DNA of 64,000 bases from positions 1-64,000 of the forward strand of contig JAQYVF010000001.1 in assembly GCA_030145625.1 (NCBI GenBank). The letters are read 5' to 3'. How positions within the stretch are numbered: position 1 is the first letter of the stretch; each line of letters starts with the position of its first letter. The translations under genes and the position numbers were made by a program. Under the pieces are notes generated by a model that worked only from the letters and a program-made list of their open reading frames with translations, searched no databases and was not told where the DNA came from. This document shows positions 27,769 through 35,625 of the stretch, in pieces. The stretch comes from Desulfocapsa sp. Its GTDB lineage: Bacteria; Desulfobacterota; Desulfobulbia; Desulfobulbales; Desulfocapsaceae.

Positions 27769-27804
27769 GACCATAAAGTCATAAGACTTTATGGTCTTTT
27801 TTTT
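27769..27804 (+). terminator. rpsT rho-independent terminator
   Basis: GACCATAAAGTC (27769-27780) and its exact complement (27785-27796) enclose an ATAA loop and are followed by eight T's. An A-run precedes the stem, so it may also work on the other strand. Confidence 0.92.
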
Positions 27805-27945
27805 GTTTTTTGCATCGGGAAGGAGATATTTTTTCGCTCTTTTATGGTAGGGTGGTCATGACTTCACCCGGACAACGGACAATGAACTTCTTTTGAGTTC
27901 TGCTTCCACGCCACTAACCAGTTCATCTCTGTACGTGATTTACAC

Positions 27946-29451
27946 ATGCCATCGACAACACATCTTCCCGATTACCAAACTTTTGTCGAGACCGGCGCTA
28001 CAGCTGGGCTCATACCAGTGTATCGCACGATCATTGCTGATCTGGATACACCTCTTACACTCCTCGCCAAAATTGCAGGCGAGGAGAGCCATATCTTTCT
28101 TTTTGAAAGCATGGAAGGGGGTGAAAAGTGGGGAAGATATTCGTTTATTGGACTTGACCCTCTGCTGACCTTTTCCTCTAAAAATTCTCATATCGATATA
28201 CATTCATTTTCAGGTATCCTGTCTGAGCAAGATGAAATGGATGGTAATCCTTTGGAGGCCCTGCAGAAGATCCTCGAAGATATCAAGGCAGCAGAAAATT
28301 CTGACCTGCCACGTTTCTGCGGTGGGGCCGTCGGATTTCTCGGCTACGACATGGTTCGCTTCATGGAAGAACTGCCAAGTGACACGGAAAAACTCGATTT
28401 TCCTGATTGTTCTTTCATGATACCCAGGATTGTCCTGATCCATGACAGCTTCAAACAAACCGTGACCGTGGTATGCTGGACTGCTTCCGCAGAAAACAAT
28501 AACAATCTTGCTGCGTACGAGGCATCCACTGCAAAAATTGATTCAGTGGTGTCGCTTCTGCGAGCCCCTGTTCCTGCCTCTTTTCTCGACTCCAGCAGGA
28601 AGGGCAGTAAACAACAACATCAATTTCGCTCCAATATGGATGAGCAACAATTTCACTCCATGGTAGAAAAGGCCAGAGAGTATATTGTAGCCGGCGATAT
28701 TATCCAGGTGGTTTTATCCCAGCGTTTTCATACGAAAACAGATCTTGCTCCCCTTGATCTGTATCGCGCCTTACGTCATATTAATCCCAGTCCCTATCTC
28801 TTTTACCTGAAGCTTGGTGAACTGATCCAGATCGGTTCCTCACCGGAAATTCTTGTCCGCAAGGAGGCCGAGGTCATTGAACTTCGCCCCATTGCCGGAA
28901 CCAGAGTTCGAGGGAAAACAGAGGAGGAAGATAAGGCTTTGGAACTGGAACTGCTGGCAGACCCAAAAGAACGAGCAGAACACCTTATGCTGGTGGATCT
29001 TGGCCGTAACGACGTGGGCAGGGTAGCCCGCGATGGCTCAGTGGAGGTGAAAGATCTTTTGGTTGTAGAGCGATATAGTCATGTTATGCATATTGTCTCC
29101 GGTGTCCATGGCATTATAGCCGAGGGGAAAGATCAGTTTGATGTGATGAAGGCCTGTTTTCCTGCAGGGACGGTGAGTGGAGCGCCGAAGATCAGGGCTA
29201 TGGAGATTATTGATGAGCTTGAACCGGAAGGTCGTGGCCCGTATGCGGGAGCAGTGGGTTACTTCGGCTTCTCTGGAAATATGGACTTCTGCATTACTAT
29301 CAGGACCTTTGTCATGCAGGGTGAGGATCTCTGGGTACAGGCCGGAGCCGGGGTGGTATATGACTCTGATCCGCAAAAGGAATACGAGGAAACAATCAAT
29401 AAATCTATGGGCTTGCGACGAGCAGTCGAACTTGCAGAGAAGGGGTTTTAG
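27946..29451 (+). CDS. trpE: Anthranilate synthase component I
   Basis: TrpE makes anthranilate from chorismate, using ammonia supplied by TrpG. The 501-residue protein has the tryptophan-binding region ([18 protein letters not shown]). The chorismate-binding C-terminal half shows [41 protein letters not shown] and [20 protein letters not shown]. It leads the operon trpE-trpG-trpD-trpC-trpF. The short ORF upstream of it contains no Trp codons, so no classical trp attenuator is visible. Confidence 0.97.
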   Translation: MPSTTHLPDYQTFVETGATAGLIPVYRTIIADLDTPLTLLAKIAGEESHIFLFESMEGGEKWGRYSFIGLDPLLTFSSKNSHIDIHSFSGILSEQDEMDGNPLEALQKILEDIKAAENSDLPRFCGGAVGFLGYDMVRFMEELPSDTEKLDFPDCSFMIPRIVLIHDSFKQTVTVVCWTASAENNNNLAAYEASTAKIDSVVSLLRAPVPASFLDSSRKGSKQQHQFRSNMDEQQFHSMVEKAREYIVAGDIIQVVLSQRFHTKTDLAPLDLYRALRHINPSPYLFYLKLGELIQIGSSPEILVRKEAEVIELRPIAGTRVRGKTEEEDKALELELLADPKERAEHLMLVDLGRNDVGRVARDGSVEVKDLLVVERYSHVMHIVSGVHGIIAEGKDQFDVMKACFPAGTVSGAPKIRAMEIIDELEPEGRGPYAGAVGYFGFSGNMDFCITIRTFVMQGEDLWVQAGAGVVYDSDPQKEYEETINKSMGLRRAVELAEKGF

Positions 29452-29454
29452 ATT

Positions 29455-30039
29455 ATGCTTGTCATAATAGATAACTACGATTCATTTACCTATAATATTG
29501 TTCAGACCATTGCCGGAAATTTCCTGAAAAACGGTATAGTTGAAGATATTCGCGTATTTCGTAATAACAAGATCACCGTTAACGAAATTATAGCTCTTGA
29601 ACCTGAACGAATTCTTATCTCTCCGGGACCCTGTACTCCAGCAAAGGCAGGGATTTCAATAGAAGCAATTCGTTATTTCAGTGGCAAAATACCGCTTCTT
29701 GGTGTCTGTCTAGGCCATCAATCCATTGGTCAGGCCTTTGAAGGGAAGGTGATTCGTGCTTCAAGGATTATGCATGGTAAGATTTCTCCCATTTATCATG
29801 ATAACAAAGGGGTGTTTGCAGGGCTACCCAACCCTTTTGATGGTATGCGTTATCACTCCCTGATTGTTGAGAAAACAAGTCTTCCGAAATGTTTGGAGGT
29901 GAGTGCCTGGACTGAAGAAGGAGAGATCATGGGCCTTCGTCATAAAGAATTGGACGTGGAAGGAGTACAATTTCATCCGGAATCAATCATGACTCCCGCA
30001 GGAATTACTCTCCTTAACAATTTTATGACCCGTTATTAA
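29455..30039 (+). CDS. trpG: Anthranilate synthase glutamine amidotransferase
   Basis: The 194-residue class I glutaminase feeds ammonia to TrpE. The catalytic cysteine is in [15 protein letters not shown], with the His-Glu pair in [14 protein letters not shown]. The oxyanion loop is [13 protein letters not shown]. It is separate from TrpD, unlike the enterobacterial fusion, and begins 4 bp after the trpE stop. Confidence 0.95.
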   Translation: MLVIIDNYDSFTYNIVQTIAGNFLKNGIVEDIRVFRNNKITVNEIIALEPERILISPGPCTPAKAGISIEAIRYFSGKIPLLGVCLGHQSIGQAFEGKVIRASRIMHGKISPIYHDNKGVFAGLPNPFDGMRYHSLIVEKTSLPKCLEVSAWTEEGEIMGLRHKELDVEGVQFHPESIMTPAGITLLNNFMTRY

Positions 30040-30067
30040 AACGTTAATTAGGATATCGAGAAAAGAT

Positions 30068-31102
30068 ATGGATATCAAACAAGCGATTGCTAAAGTTGTC
30101 CTACAAGAGGATTTGAGCGAAAAGGAAATGGTCGAGGTGATGAATGAGATCATGGGAGGGGAGGCGACTCCCGCTCAGATCGGTTCTTTTATTACTGGCC
30201 TGCGGATGAAAGGGGAAACGGTTGAAGAGATCACCGGTGCCGTTCGTGTCATGCGCGAAAAAGCTACATTTATTGATTCCGGGATTGATGTCTCACAGGG
30301 AGGAATTCTTGTGGACACCTGCGGTACAGGTGGAGATGGTTCCGGAACCTTTAATGTATCAACGACCACTGCCTTTGTTGTGGCTGGTGCCGGGATCTCT
30401 GTGGCCAAGCATGGAAACAGGTCTGTATCCAGTCACTGCGGCAGTGCGGACGTCCTTGAGGCTGCAGGTGTTTCTCTTGATCTTAGCCCGCAGGAAGTTG
30501 AAGAGTGCATTAAAAAAATCGGAATTGGCTTTCTCTTTGCTCCAGCATTGCATGGTGCCATGAAACATGCAATTGGACCGAGAAGGGAAATTGGTATTCG
30601 TACTATTTTTAATATCCTCGGGCCTCTGACCAACCCTGCTGGTGCCAATGTTCAGGTCCTTGGTGTCTTTGACCGTGAACTGATTGAACCGATGGCGCGG
30701 GTCCTTGGAAAGCTGGGGTCAAAAAGAGCGTTGGTGGTTCACGGTGAGGGCAACTTGGATGAGTTGACGATTACCGGCAAAACCCATGTGGCTGATCTGC
30801 ACAATGGTCAGGTCACCACCTATTCTATTAGCCCTGAAGACGTTAGCTTAAGCAGAGCAGGTATAGATGATTTAAAGGGTGGGGAGACGGCTGAAGAATC
30901 TGCGGCTCAACTACGCGGAGTTCTTGAGGGTGAGAAAGGAGCAAAAAGGGACATGGTCCTTCTCAACAGTGGCGCAGCACTTATGGCTGCCGGTCTCTGT
31001 ACTGACCTCAAGGCAGGGGTCGTTCGAGCAGCAGAAATCATTGATTCTGGAAAAGCCCTGGAGAAGTTGGAACACCTGGTGGCCTTTTCCGGCAAAAAAT
31101 AA
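30068..31102 (+). CDS. trpD: Anthranilate phosphoribosyltransferase
   Basis: TrpD transfers phosphoribose from PRPP to anthranilate. The 344-residue protein has the hallmark loops [20 protein letters not shown] for the PRPP pyrophosphate and [20 protein letters not shown], plus [20 protein letters not shown]. It begins 28 bp after trpG with a weak purine-rich site, consistent with operon expression. Confidence 0.96.
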   Translation: MDIKQAIAKVVLQEDLSEKEMVEVMNEIMGGEATPAQIGSFITGLRMKGETVEEITGAVRVMREKATFIDSGIDVSQGGILVDTCGTGGDGSGTFNVSTTTAFVVAGAGISVAKHGNRSVSSHCGSADVLEAAGVSLDLSPQEVEECIKKIGIGFLFAPALHGAMKHAIGPRREIGIRTIFNILGPLTNPAGANVQVLGVFDRELIEPMARVLGKLGSKRALVVHGEGNLDELTITGKTHVADLHNGQVTTYSISPEDVSLSRAGIDDLKGGETAEESAAQLRGVLEGEKGAKRDMVLLNSGAALMAAGLCTDLKAGVVRAAEIIDSGKALEKLEHLVAFSGKK

Positions 31103-31143
31103 CGTGCAGGTATTGCATTAAATAATTACTTTAACTATCTGTC

Positions 31144-31923
31144 ATGGCGCACATACTTGATATAATCGTTGAGAGAAAAAAAGAAGAAGTCGACAATCTT
31201 CGAAGAAATGGAGTGCACATTCCTGCACCTTACAATGAGAAAGAGATCCTTTTCCCCCGCGGTTTTCGCCAGGCTTTGATCGACTATCCCGGAGTTGCTA
31301 TCATTGCAGAGGCCAAAAAGGCCTCCCCATCAAAAGGATTGATTTGTCCCGATTTTGATCCAGTAGTGATTGCTGAGAATTACGAACAGAACGGTGCTCA
31401 GGCTATCTCTGTGTTGACAGACGTTGATTTTTTTCAGGGATCTCTCCTCTACCTCCTCCAGGTTCGTGAAGCTGTAAGGTTACCTGTTTTGCGCAAGGAG
31501 TTTATCATTGATCCGTTGCAGATTGACGAAGCCCATGTTTGCGGAGCAGATGCTATCCTGCTCATGGCCTCTATTCTTGATGCATATCAGTTGAAAGATT
31601 TTCAAGACCATGCCGCAAGCTACTCCATTGATTGTCTGGTTGAGGTTCATGATGAAAAAGAATTGGATATCGTCCTTGAGACCGGTGCCACCCTCATCGG
31701 TATCAACAATCGTAATCTTAAAGATTTTTCCATGGATACCGAGACGACTTTTCGTCTGAAAAAACTTATCCCAGAACACATTGCTGTGGTTGGAGAGTCA
31801 GGTCTAAAAACCAGTGAAGACCTGCAAAGACTGCAAGAAGCAGGTGTCGCCGCAGCCCTTATTGGTGAGACATTGATGCGCGGAGAGAATGGAGGAAATA
31901 CCCTGCAGGGCCTAAGACAATAA
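31144..31923 (+). CDS. trpC: Indole-3-glycerol phosphate synthase
   Basis: TrpC closes the indole ring. The 259-residue TIM barrel shows VAIIAEAKKASPSKGLI with the catalytic Lys and Glu, PVLRKEFIIDPLQIDEA, and GINNRNLKDF near the C-terminus. VVGESGLKTSEDLQRL is the phosphate site. It is unfused to TrpF, which starts 39 bp downstream. Confidence 0.96.
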   Translation: MAHILDIIVERKKEEVDNLRRNGVHIPAPYNEKEILFPRGFRQALIDYPGVAIIAEAKKASPSKGLICPDFDPVVIAENYEQNGAQAISVLTDVDFFQGSLLYLLQVREAVRLPVLRKEFIIDPLQIDEAHVCGADAILLMASILDAYQLKDFQDHAASYSIDCLVEVHDEKELDIVLETGATLIGINNRNLKDFSMDTETTFRLKKLIPEHIAVVGESGLKTSEDLQRLQEAGVAAALIGETLMRGENGGNTLQGLRQ

Positions 31924-31962
31924 CTGGGAATTACCCATATTATAAGCATAACAGGAGGAAAC

Positions 31963-32616
31963 ATGTACGGTAGGACACGCATTAAAATGTGTGGCATTAC
32001 AAGGAAAAAAGATGCTATAGCTGGAATTGAGGCTGGTCTTGACGCCCTGGGATTTATTTTCTACGAAAAAAGTCCGCGCAATGTAACGTCCGATTTTGTG
32101 CGGAAAGTGGTGGCCAAGGTCCCGCCTTTTATTGATTGCGTTGGCGTTTTTGTCGATCGTGACCGGGAAGAGGTTGAAGAAATCGTCGAATATTGTGGAC
32201 TTTCTCATGCCCAGCTCCATGGCAAAGAAAAACCTAAATATTGTGAACGTCTTGAACGTTTTGCCTCACCTTGTCGGGTAATCAAGGCGTTTCGGGTGGG
32301 AAAAAAAAGCAGCGGTTCTGAGTTTACACCCTATGATGGTGTGGTTCGCGGGTATCTTCTCGACACCTATGTCAAAGATAACGCCGGAGGGACTGGGAAA
32401 ACATTTGACTGGAATATCATTCAAGGCCTCAATCTTCAACGCCCTGTGATTTTGGCTGGTGGGTTAACCCCTGAAAACGTGGTTCAGGCTATCAAGTCCG
32501 CCAAACCCTATGGGGTTGATGTTAATTCCGGCGTGGAAACAGAGCCTGGAATCAAAGATCATTCCAAACTGTATGATTTTGTCAGTAAGGTACGTCAAAC
32601 AGACTTGCTGGTCTGA
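31963..32616 (+). CDS. trpF: Phosphoribosylanthranilate isomerase
   Basis: TrpF isomerises phosphoribosylanthranilate. The 217-residue barrel has IKMCGITRKKDAIAGIEAGL with the catalytic Cys, then ALGFIFYEKSPRNV. The catalytic Asp is in YLLDTYVKDNAGGTGKTFDW. YGVDVNSGVETEPGIKDHSK is the phosphate-binding end. An AGGAGG-type site precedes the ATG. The expected trpB and trpA do not follow; instead there is a MITE-like element and the opposing rlpA gene. Confidence 0.96.
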   Translation: MYGRTRIKMCGITRKKDAIAGIEAGLDALGFIFYEKSPRNVTSDFVRKVVAKVPPFIDCVGVFVDRDREEVEEIVEYCGLSHAQLHGKEKPKYCERLERFASPCRVIKAFRVGKKSSGSEFTPYDGVVRGYLLDTYVKDNAGGTGKTFDWNIIQGLNLQRPVILAGGLTPENVVQAIKSAKPYGVDVNSGVETEPGIKDHSKLYDFVSKVRQTDLLV

Positions 32617-32647
32617 ATGAAGCTATTTTTTTGATAAAAAGCTCCTA

Positions 32648-32794
32648 GGAGTCTGTCGGACTAACCAAATGTGACACTCGCAACTTGTTGAACTTACAGC
32701 TATTGTTGTTTTCGGGCGAACAACAAGAAAAAACAGTTAATTGTGCAATATCAACATTTTACAAGAAACAAAATACTTAAGTCCGACAGACTCC
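32648..32794. mobile_element. MITE-like element with 18-bp ends and TA flanks
   Basis: CTAGGAGTCTGTCGGACT at 32645-32662 is repeated inverted and perfectly at 32780-32797. Read as a TA-inserting element, its ends are GGAG...CTCC (32648-32794, 147 bp), with a TA on each side. A TA duplication is typical of IS630/Tc1-mariner-type transposases, so a non-autonomous relative is a reasonable inference. The interior has a TTGTT/AACAA hairpin and no ORF. Its right end abuts the rlpA stop codon: the stop is the flanking TA plus the first base of the element. Confidence 0.75.
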
Positions 32795-33576
32795 TAGCGC
32801 GCAATAACAAAGGAGCCCTTATATCCTTTTGCCAGGAGCGCTGTCTCTGAAAGCCTGGCATTGTCCAGCGAGCTGCCCACATAGACCTGCACTCGATAAA
32901 ATATCTGCCCTTTAACTACGCCCTTGCGAATGACTGCCTTGTGTCCTGCATCAAGAAATCGTTTTTGCAGCTGCATGCCATTACTCTTCAAAGTGAATGC
33001 CCCTATTTGAACGTAGAACTCTCCTTTGGTAAAATCGACATACTGAGTAAACCTCTGCTGTCCATTTGTTTTTGTTACCTCACCTAAGGCCGTTACTTTT
33101 ACCCTGGCTGTTCCTCTCTGCCATAAGGCCAGCTTCTTGGCTGCACTTAAACTGACATCGATTATTCTTCCCTTGATAAATGGCCCGCGATCATTGACGC
33201 GAACAATAGTTTGCCGGCCATTGTCCAGGTTAGTAACAAGCAGCATGGTATGCATGGGTAGCAGCTTATGGGCCGCAGTCATATCATACATATCATAGGT
33301 CTCACCGTTAGATGTGGCTCGTCCATGAAAGTCATCACCGTACCAAGAGGCGACACCAATTTCTTCGTACCCTCGAGACGAGGGCAGGGGGAAATAGGTG
33401 CGATTCTTGATGATATAAGGACGCTGAGTGGCAGGAATGCGTTTCTGTTGTTTTTTGACTGTTGAGGCTGCTCCTGAAACAGGGAGCAGGCAGAGGTACA
33501 AAACCAATAAAAAGAAAAGGAAAATAGGATGAAGGAAAAAACTTTCGTTTTTGATTTTTGTTGAAAATCGTTTCAT
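32794..33576 (-). CDS. rlpA: RlpA-like septal ring lytic transglycosylase
   Basis: RlpA proteins cleave denuded peptidoglycan strands at the septum. The protein has a signal peptide (FFLLVLYLCLLPVSGAAS), a double-psi beta-barrel (EIGVASWYGDDFHGRATSNG with the family's HG..T motif, then VRVNDRGPFIKGRIIDVS), and a C-terminal SPOR domain (about 185-260; GEFYVQIGAFTLKSNGMQL). No lipobox cysteine is evident. I chose the ATG opening KRFSTKIKNES; an ATG five codons upstream is possible. The TAG stop is built at the junction with the flanking MITE-like element. Confidence 0.9.
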   Translation of the reverse strand: MKRFSTKIKNESFFLHPIFLFFLLVLYLCLLPVSGAASTVKKQQKRIPATQRPYIIKNRTYFPLPSSRGYEEIGVASWYGDDFHGRATSNGETYDMYDMTAAHKLLPMHTMLLVTNLDNGRQTIVRVNDRGPFIKGRIIDVSLSAAKKLALWQRGTARVKVTALGEVTKTNGQQRFTQYVDFTKGEFYVQIGAFTLKSNGMQLQKRFLDAGHKAVIRKGVVKGQIFYRVQVYVGSSLDNARLSETALLAKGYKGSFVIAR

Positions 33577-33611
33577 AGAGATGCAAGTCACTTAAGTAAA
33601 GAGAGAAACAC

Positions 33612-35096
33612 TTATTCTTTGCTTATTTTTTCAGATCGGAGGAAATTGTCAATACGTTCTTTATAAAAAATACCGGCTTTCCCGGTGGTATGAGGAACAT
33701 AAGGAACCATTCCATCTTGTGTTGCACCCGACTGAACTGCATCAAAATGGACTTCTTCATCCTCATCTATCCATGAGAGATGGAGATCGAGGAGGGGGCG
33801 CAGGACCCTTAACCGACCTGACTCGTCACGCCCCAGAGGTATCGATTCCCAGCGCCTGGTGACGAGACCTTTATACCAAGCTCCGACACGAAATTCCCTG
33901 GTGATTTTATCTGTCATACCATGGGGGAGTTCATCTGCATCAAAATCCAGATTGTTGTTCAGTAATTTTTCTATTTCCGAACTTCCCTGTACAGTGAGCC
34001 GGGCAAACGGGTCATAATCATCAATATCACTGCGCAGAAGATGCGTTTTGTTATCATTGAAGGCCCATTGTGCATGACAGACCTGGCAACTTACTTCTTT
34101 GGCATAGGTGTCATGGGCGGGATGATCCAAGAGAGGTATGGGATGAATTCTGTTTTCATTGTTGGATTGAAGAAAATATCTATCCCCTTTTTGACTGACA
34201 TTAGAAGGCAGTGTTTCGTTCTGCAGTTTTTCCTTACTATGACAGCTGGCACAGCTCAAGCCTTTTTCCTGTTTTCCCATGAGTTGATTTCCAGAGTGAC
34301 AATCGACGCAGACCAGTCCTTTTTGCTGGTGTACATCAGGAGCCAATTGATGAAACTCTACGCCAAAGGGACGGAAGTAGTCATTGCGAGTGGTATAGGG
34401 AGTGCGATACTCGTCATTCATGTCATGCTCATAGCGGCCATAGTAGTCAAATCCTACCCAGTTTCCGTAATGGCATTGCAGGCATTGACTGTCATCAGGA
34501 GTAGACAGAAAAGAATGGGACACAAGTTTTCCCTCATAAAACTTCAGGTGACAGGCAGCACAACCAGTACCCCGAGCTACGGCAGGGTATCTGTCACCTG
34601 AACTGTATGGATGACAGCGTAAACATCTGCGCCTGAGGAGGTCATCGGTGAGATCGAGAATGGTTTGCGGACTTTCGATTACCGGAATATCGGTTAAGGA
34701 ATCCAGCTCACTTGCGGCACCAAAAGCTGTACGAACCTGATTGATTTCATTTTTTAGAGTAAAATGGAGGGAGTGAACAGCACTTTCTACCTGTGTCTGA
34801 TGACAGGGGCCACAACTGCTCTGCATATTGTCAGGATGTGCCGGAAGAGCAATAAGTCCTTCATGGGATGCGTCTTTTTCCTTTACGTTGTCAACACCGG
34901 CATGACAGGTAATGCACGGCAGGTCATGTGGTGCATCAATATTCATGACATGACAGCTACGGCATCCTTTTTTTGGCCTTTGTTGCGGGGCCTGGAGTTG
35001 TTCTGGGCCATCTGTTTGCAATTCTTCCTTTTCCTGTTCTGATGAACAGGAAAAGAGGAGAAAGGTCAGGGAAAGTATAAATATGATCTGGTACAT
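33612..35096 (-). CDS. Nine-haem c-type cytochrome lipoprotein
   Basis: The 494-residue protein starts with a lipoprotein signal (ILSLTFLLFSCSSEQ), placing the cysteine at the membrane surface. Nine CXXCH haem sites follow: CRSCH, CITCH, CGPCH, CLRCH, CAACH, CLQCH, CVDCH, CASCH and CQVCH. After the ninth, about 150 residues (SDIDDYDPFARLTVQ to the C-terminus) carry no haem motif and could be a docking domain. Such cytochromes carry electrons outside the cytoplasmic membrane in sulfate and sulfur reducers. The partner and substrate are unknown; rlpA follows 35 bp downstream on the same strand. Confidence 0.88.
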   Translation of the reverse strand: MYQIIFILSLTFLLFSCSSEQEKEELQTDGPEQLQAPQQRPKKGCRSCHVMNIDAPHDLPCITCHAGVDNVKEKDASHEGLIALPAHPDNMQSSCGPCHQTQVESAVHSLHFTLKNEINQVRTAFGAASELDSLTDIPVIESPQTILDLTDDLLRRRCLRCHPYSSGDRYPAVARGTGCAACHLKFYEGKLVSHSFLSTPDDSQCLQCHYGNWVGFDYYGRYEHDMNDEYRTPYTTRNDYFRPFGVEFHQLAPDVHQQKGLVCVDCHSGNQLMGKQEKGLSCASCHSKEKLQNETLPSNVSQKGDRYFLQSNNENRIHPIPLLDHPAHDTYAKEVSCQVCHAQWAFNDNKTHLLRSDIDDYDPFARLTVQGSSEIEKLLNNNLDFDADELPHGMTDKITREFRVGAWYKGLVTRRWESIPLGRDESGRLRVLRPLLDLHLSWIDEDEEVHFDAVQSGATQDGMVPYVPHTTGKAGIFYKERIDNFLRSEKISKE

Positions 35097-35141
35097 AAGA
35101 TAAGCTTAGCAGCTACTGAACTATAAGAGACATTAAAAGAT

Positions 35142-35170
35142 TTGACATTGCAAAACGAGCCTGCTATAGA
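35142..35170 (+). promoter_or_regulatory. Strong sigma-70-type promoter upstream of tRNA-Thr
   Basis: TTGACA and TATAGA are 17 bp apart, a near-consensus pair. The predicted start is around 35177, about 190 nt before the tRNA. The leader in between contains no convincing gene. It may be trimmed away during tRNA maturation. Confidence 0.65.
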
Positions 35171-35365
35171 TTCCGCCTGGAAACATAAGCGTATTTTGTC
35201 ATAATCGTCTGCAGGGTCGTGGCAATTGAAATTGCTTCCCCCTTTGCAATAAGTGTTTCAGGTGCCGGAAGTACTCTCCAGGCTGACCGGATACACGGCA
35301 AAACGCTTACCTGGCTCATTGCTCAGGCAAGTAAGGAAAATTCTCCATAGAGATTTTGTATCTGT

Positions 35366-35441
35366 GCCGACATAGCTCAGTTGGTAGAGCGACGCTCTCG
35401 TAAAGCGTAGGCCAGCGGTTCGATCCCGCTTGTCGGCTCCA
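35366..35441 (+). tRNA. tRNA-Thr (anticodon CGT)
   Basis: A full cloverleaf folds here. The acceptor GCCGACA pairs with TGTCGGC and is followed by discriminator T and an encoded CCA. The D arm is GCTC/GAGC, and the anticodon arm is ACGCT/AGCGT around the loop CTCGTAA, which gives anticodon CGT for threonine ACG codons. The T arm is AGCGG/CCGCT with TTCGATC. Two terminators lie downstream. Confidence 0.95.
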
Positions 35442-35446
35442 ATCAC

Positions 35447-35487
35447 AAAGAGGGACGTAAGGAGAAATCTTTGCTTCCCTCTTTTTT
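35447..35487 (+). terminator. tRNA-Thr terminator
   Basis: AAAGAGGGA (35447-35455) pairs with TCCCTCTTT (35476-35484) and merges into a run of T's, six bases after the tRNA CCA end. Confidence 0.7.
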
Positions 35488-35561
35488 CTTTTATATCTCT
35501 CCAGACAGGAAGAAAAAAGTTAAGAATTTATAAAAATACCAGTTTCCCAAGAAACTTTCAC

Positions 35562-35605
35562 AAAAAAAGGCCCTTTCATGGAAGAAACGAAAGGGCCTTT
35601 TTTTA
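35562..35605. terminator. Bidirectional terminator between tRNA-Thr and the carboxylase gene
   Basis: AAAAAAAGGCCCTTTC pairs with GAAAGGGCCTTTTTTT around an 11-base loop. The A-run on one side and T-run on the other let it work in both directions, ending the minus-strand gene whose stop is at 35626. Confidence 0.85.
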
Positions 35606-35625
35606 TTTATTAGTAAGATAACTGC

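Noticed and set aside
27850-27945. Possible trp leader peptide and attenuator before trpE
   Set aside because: The only short ORF there has no tryptophan codon and no terminator stem follows it.
35258-35446. Minus-strand ORF across tRNA-Thr
   Set aside because: Its N-terminal residues (ADKRDRTAGLRFTRAS) are the translated complement of the tRNA, a common false call.
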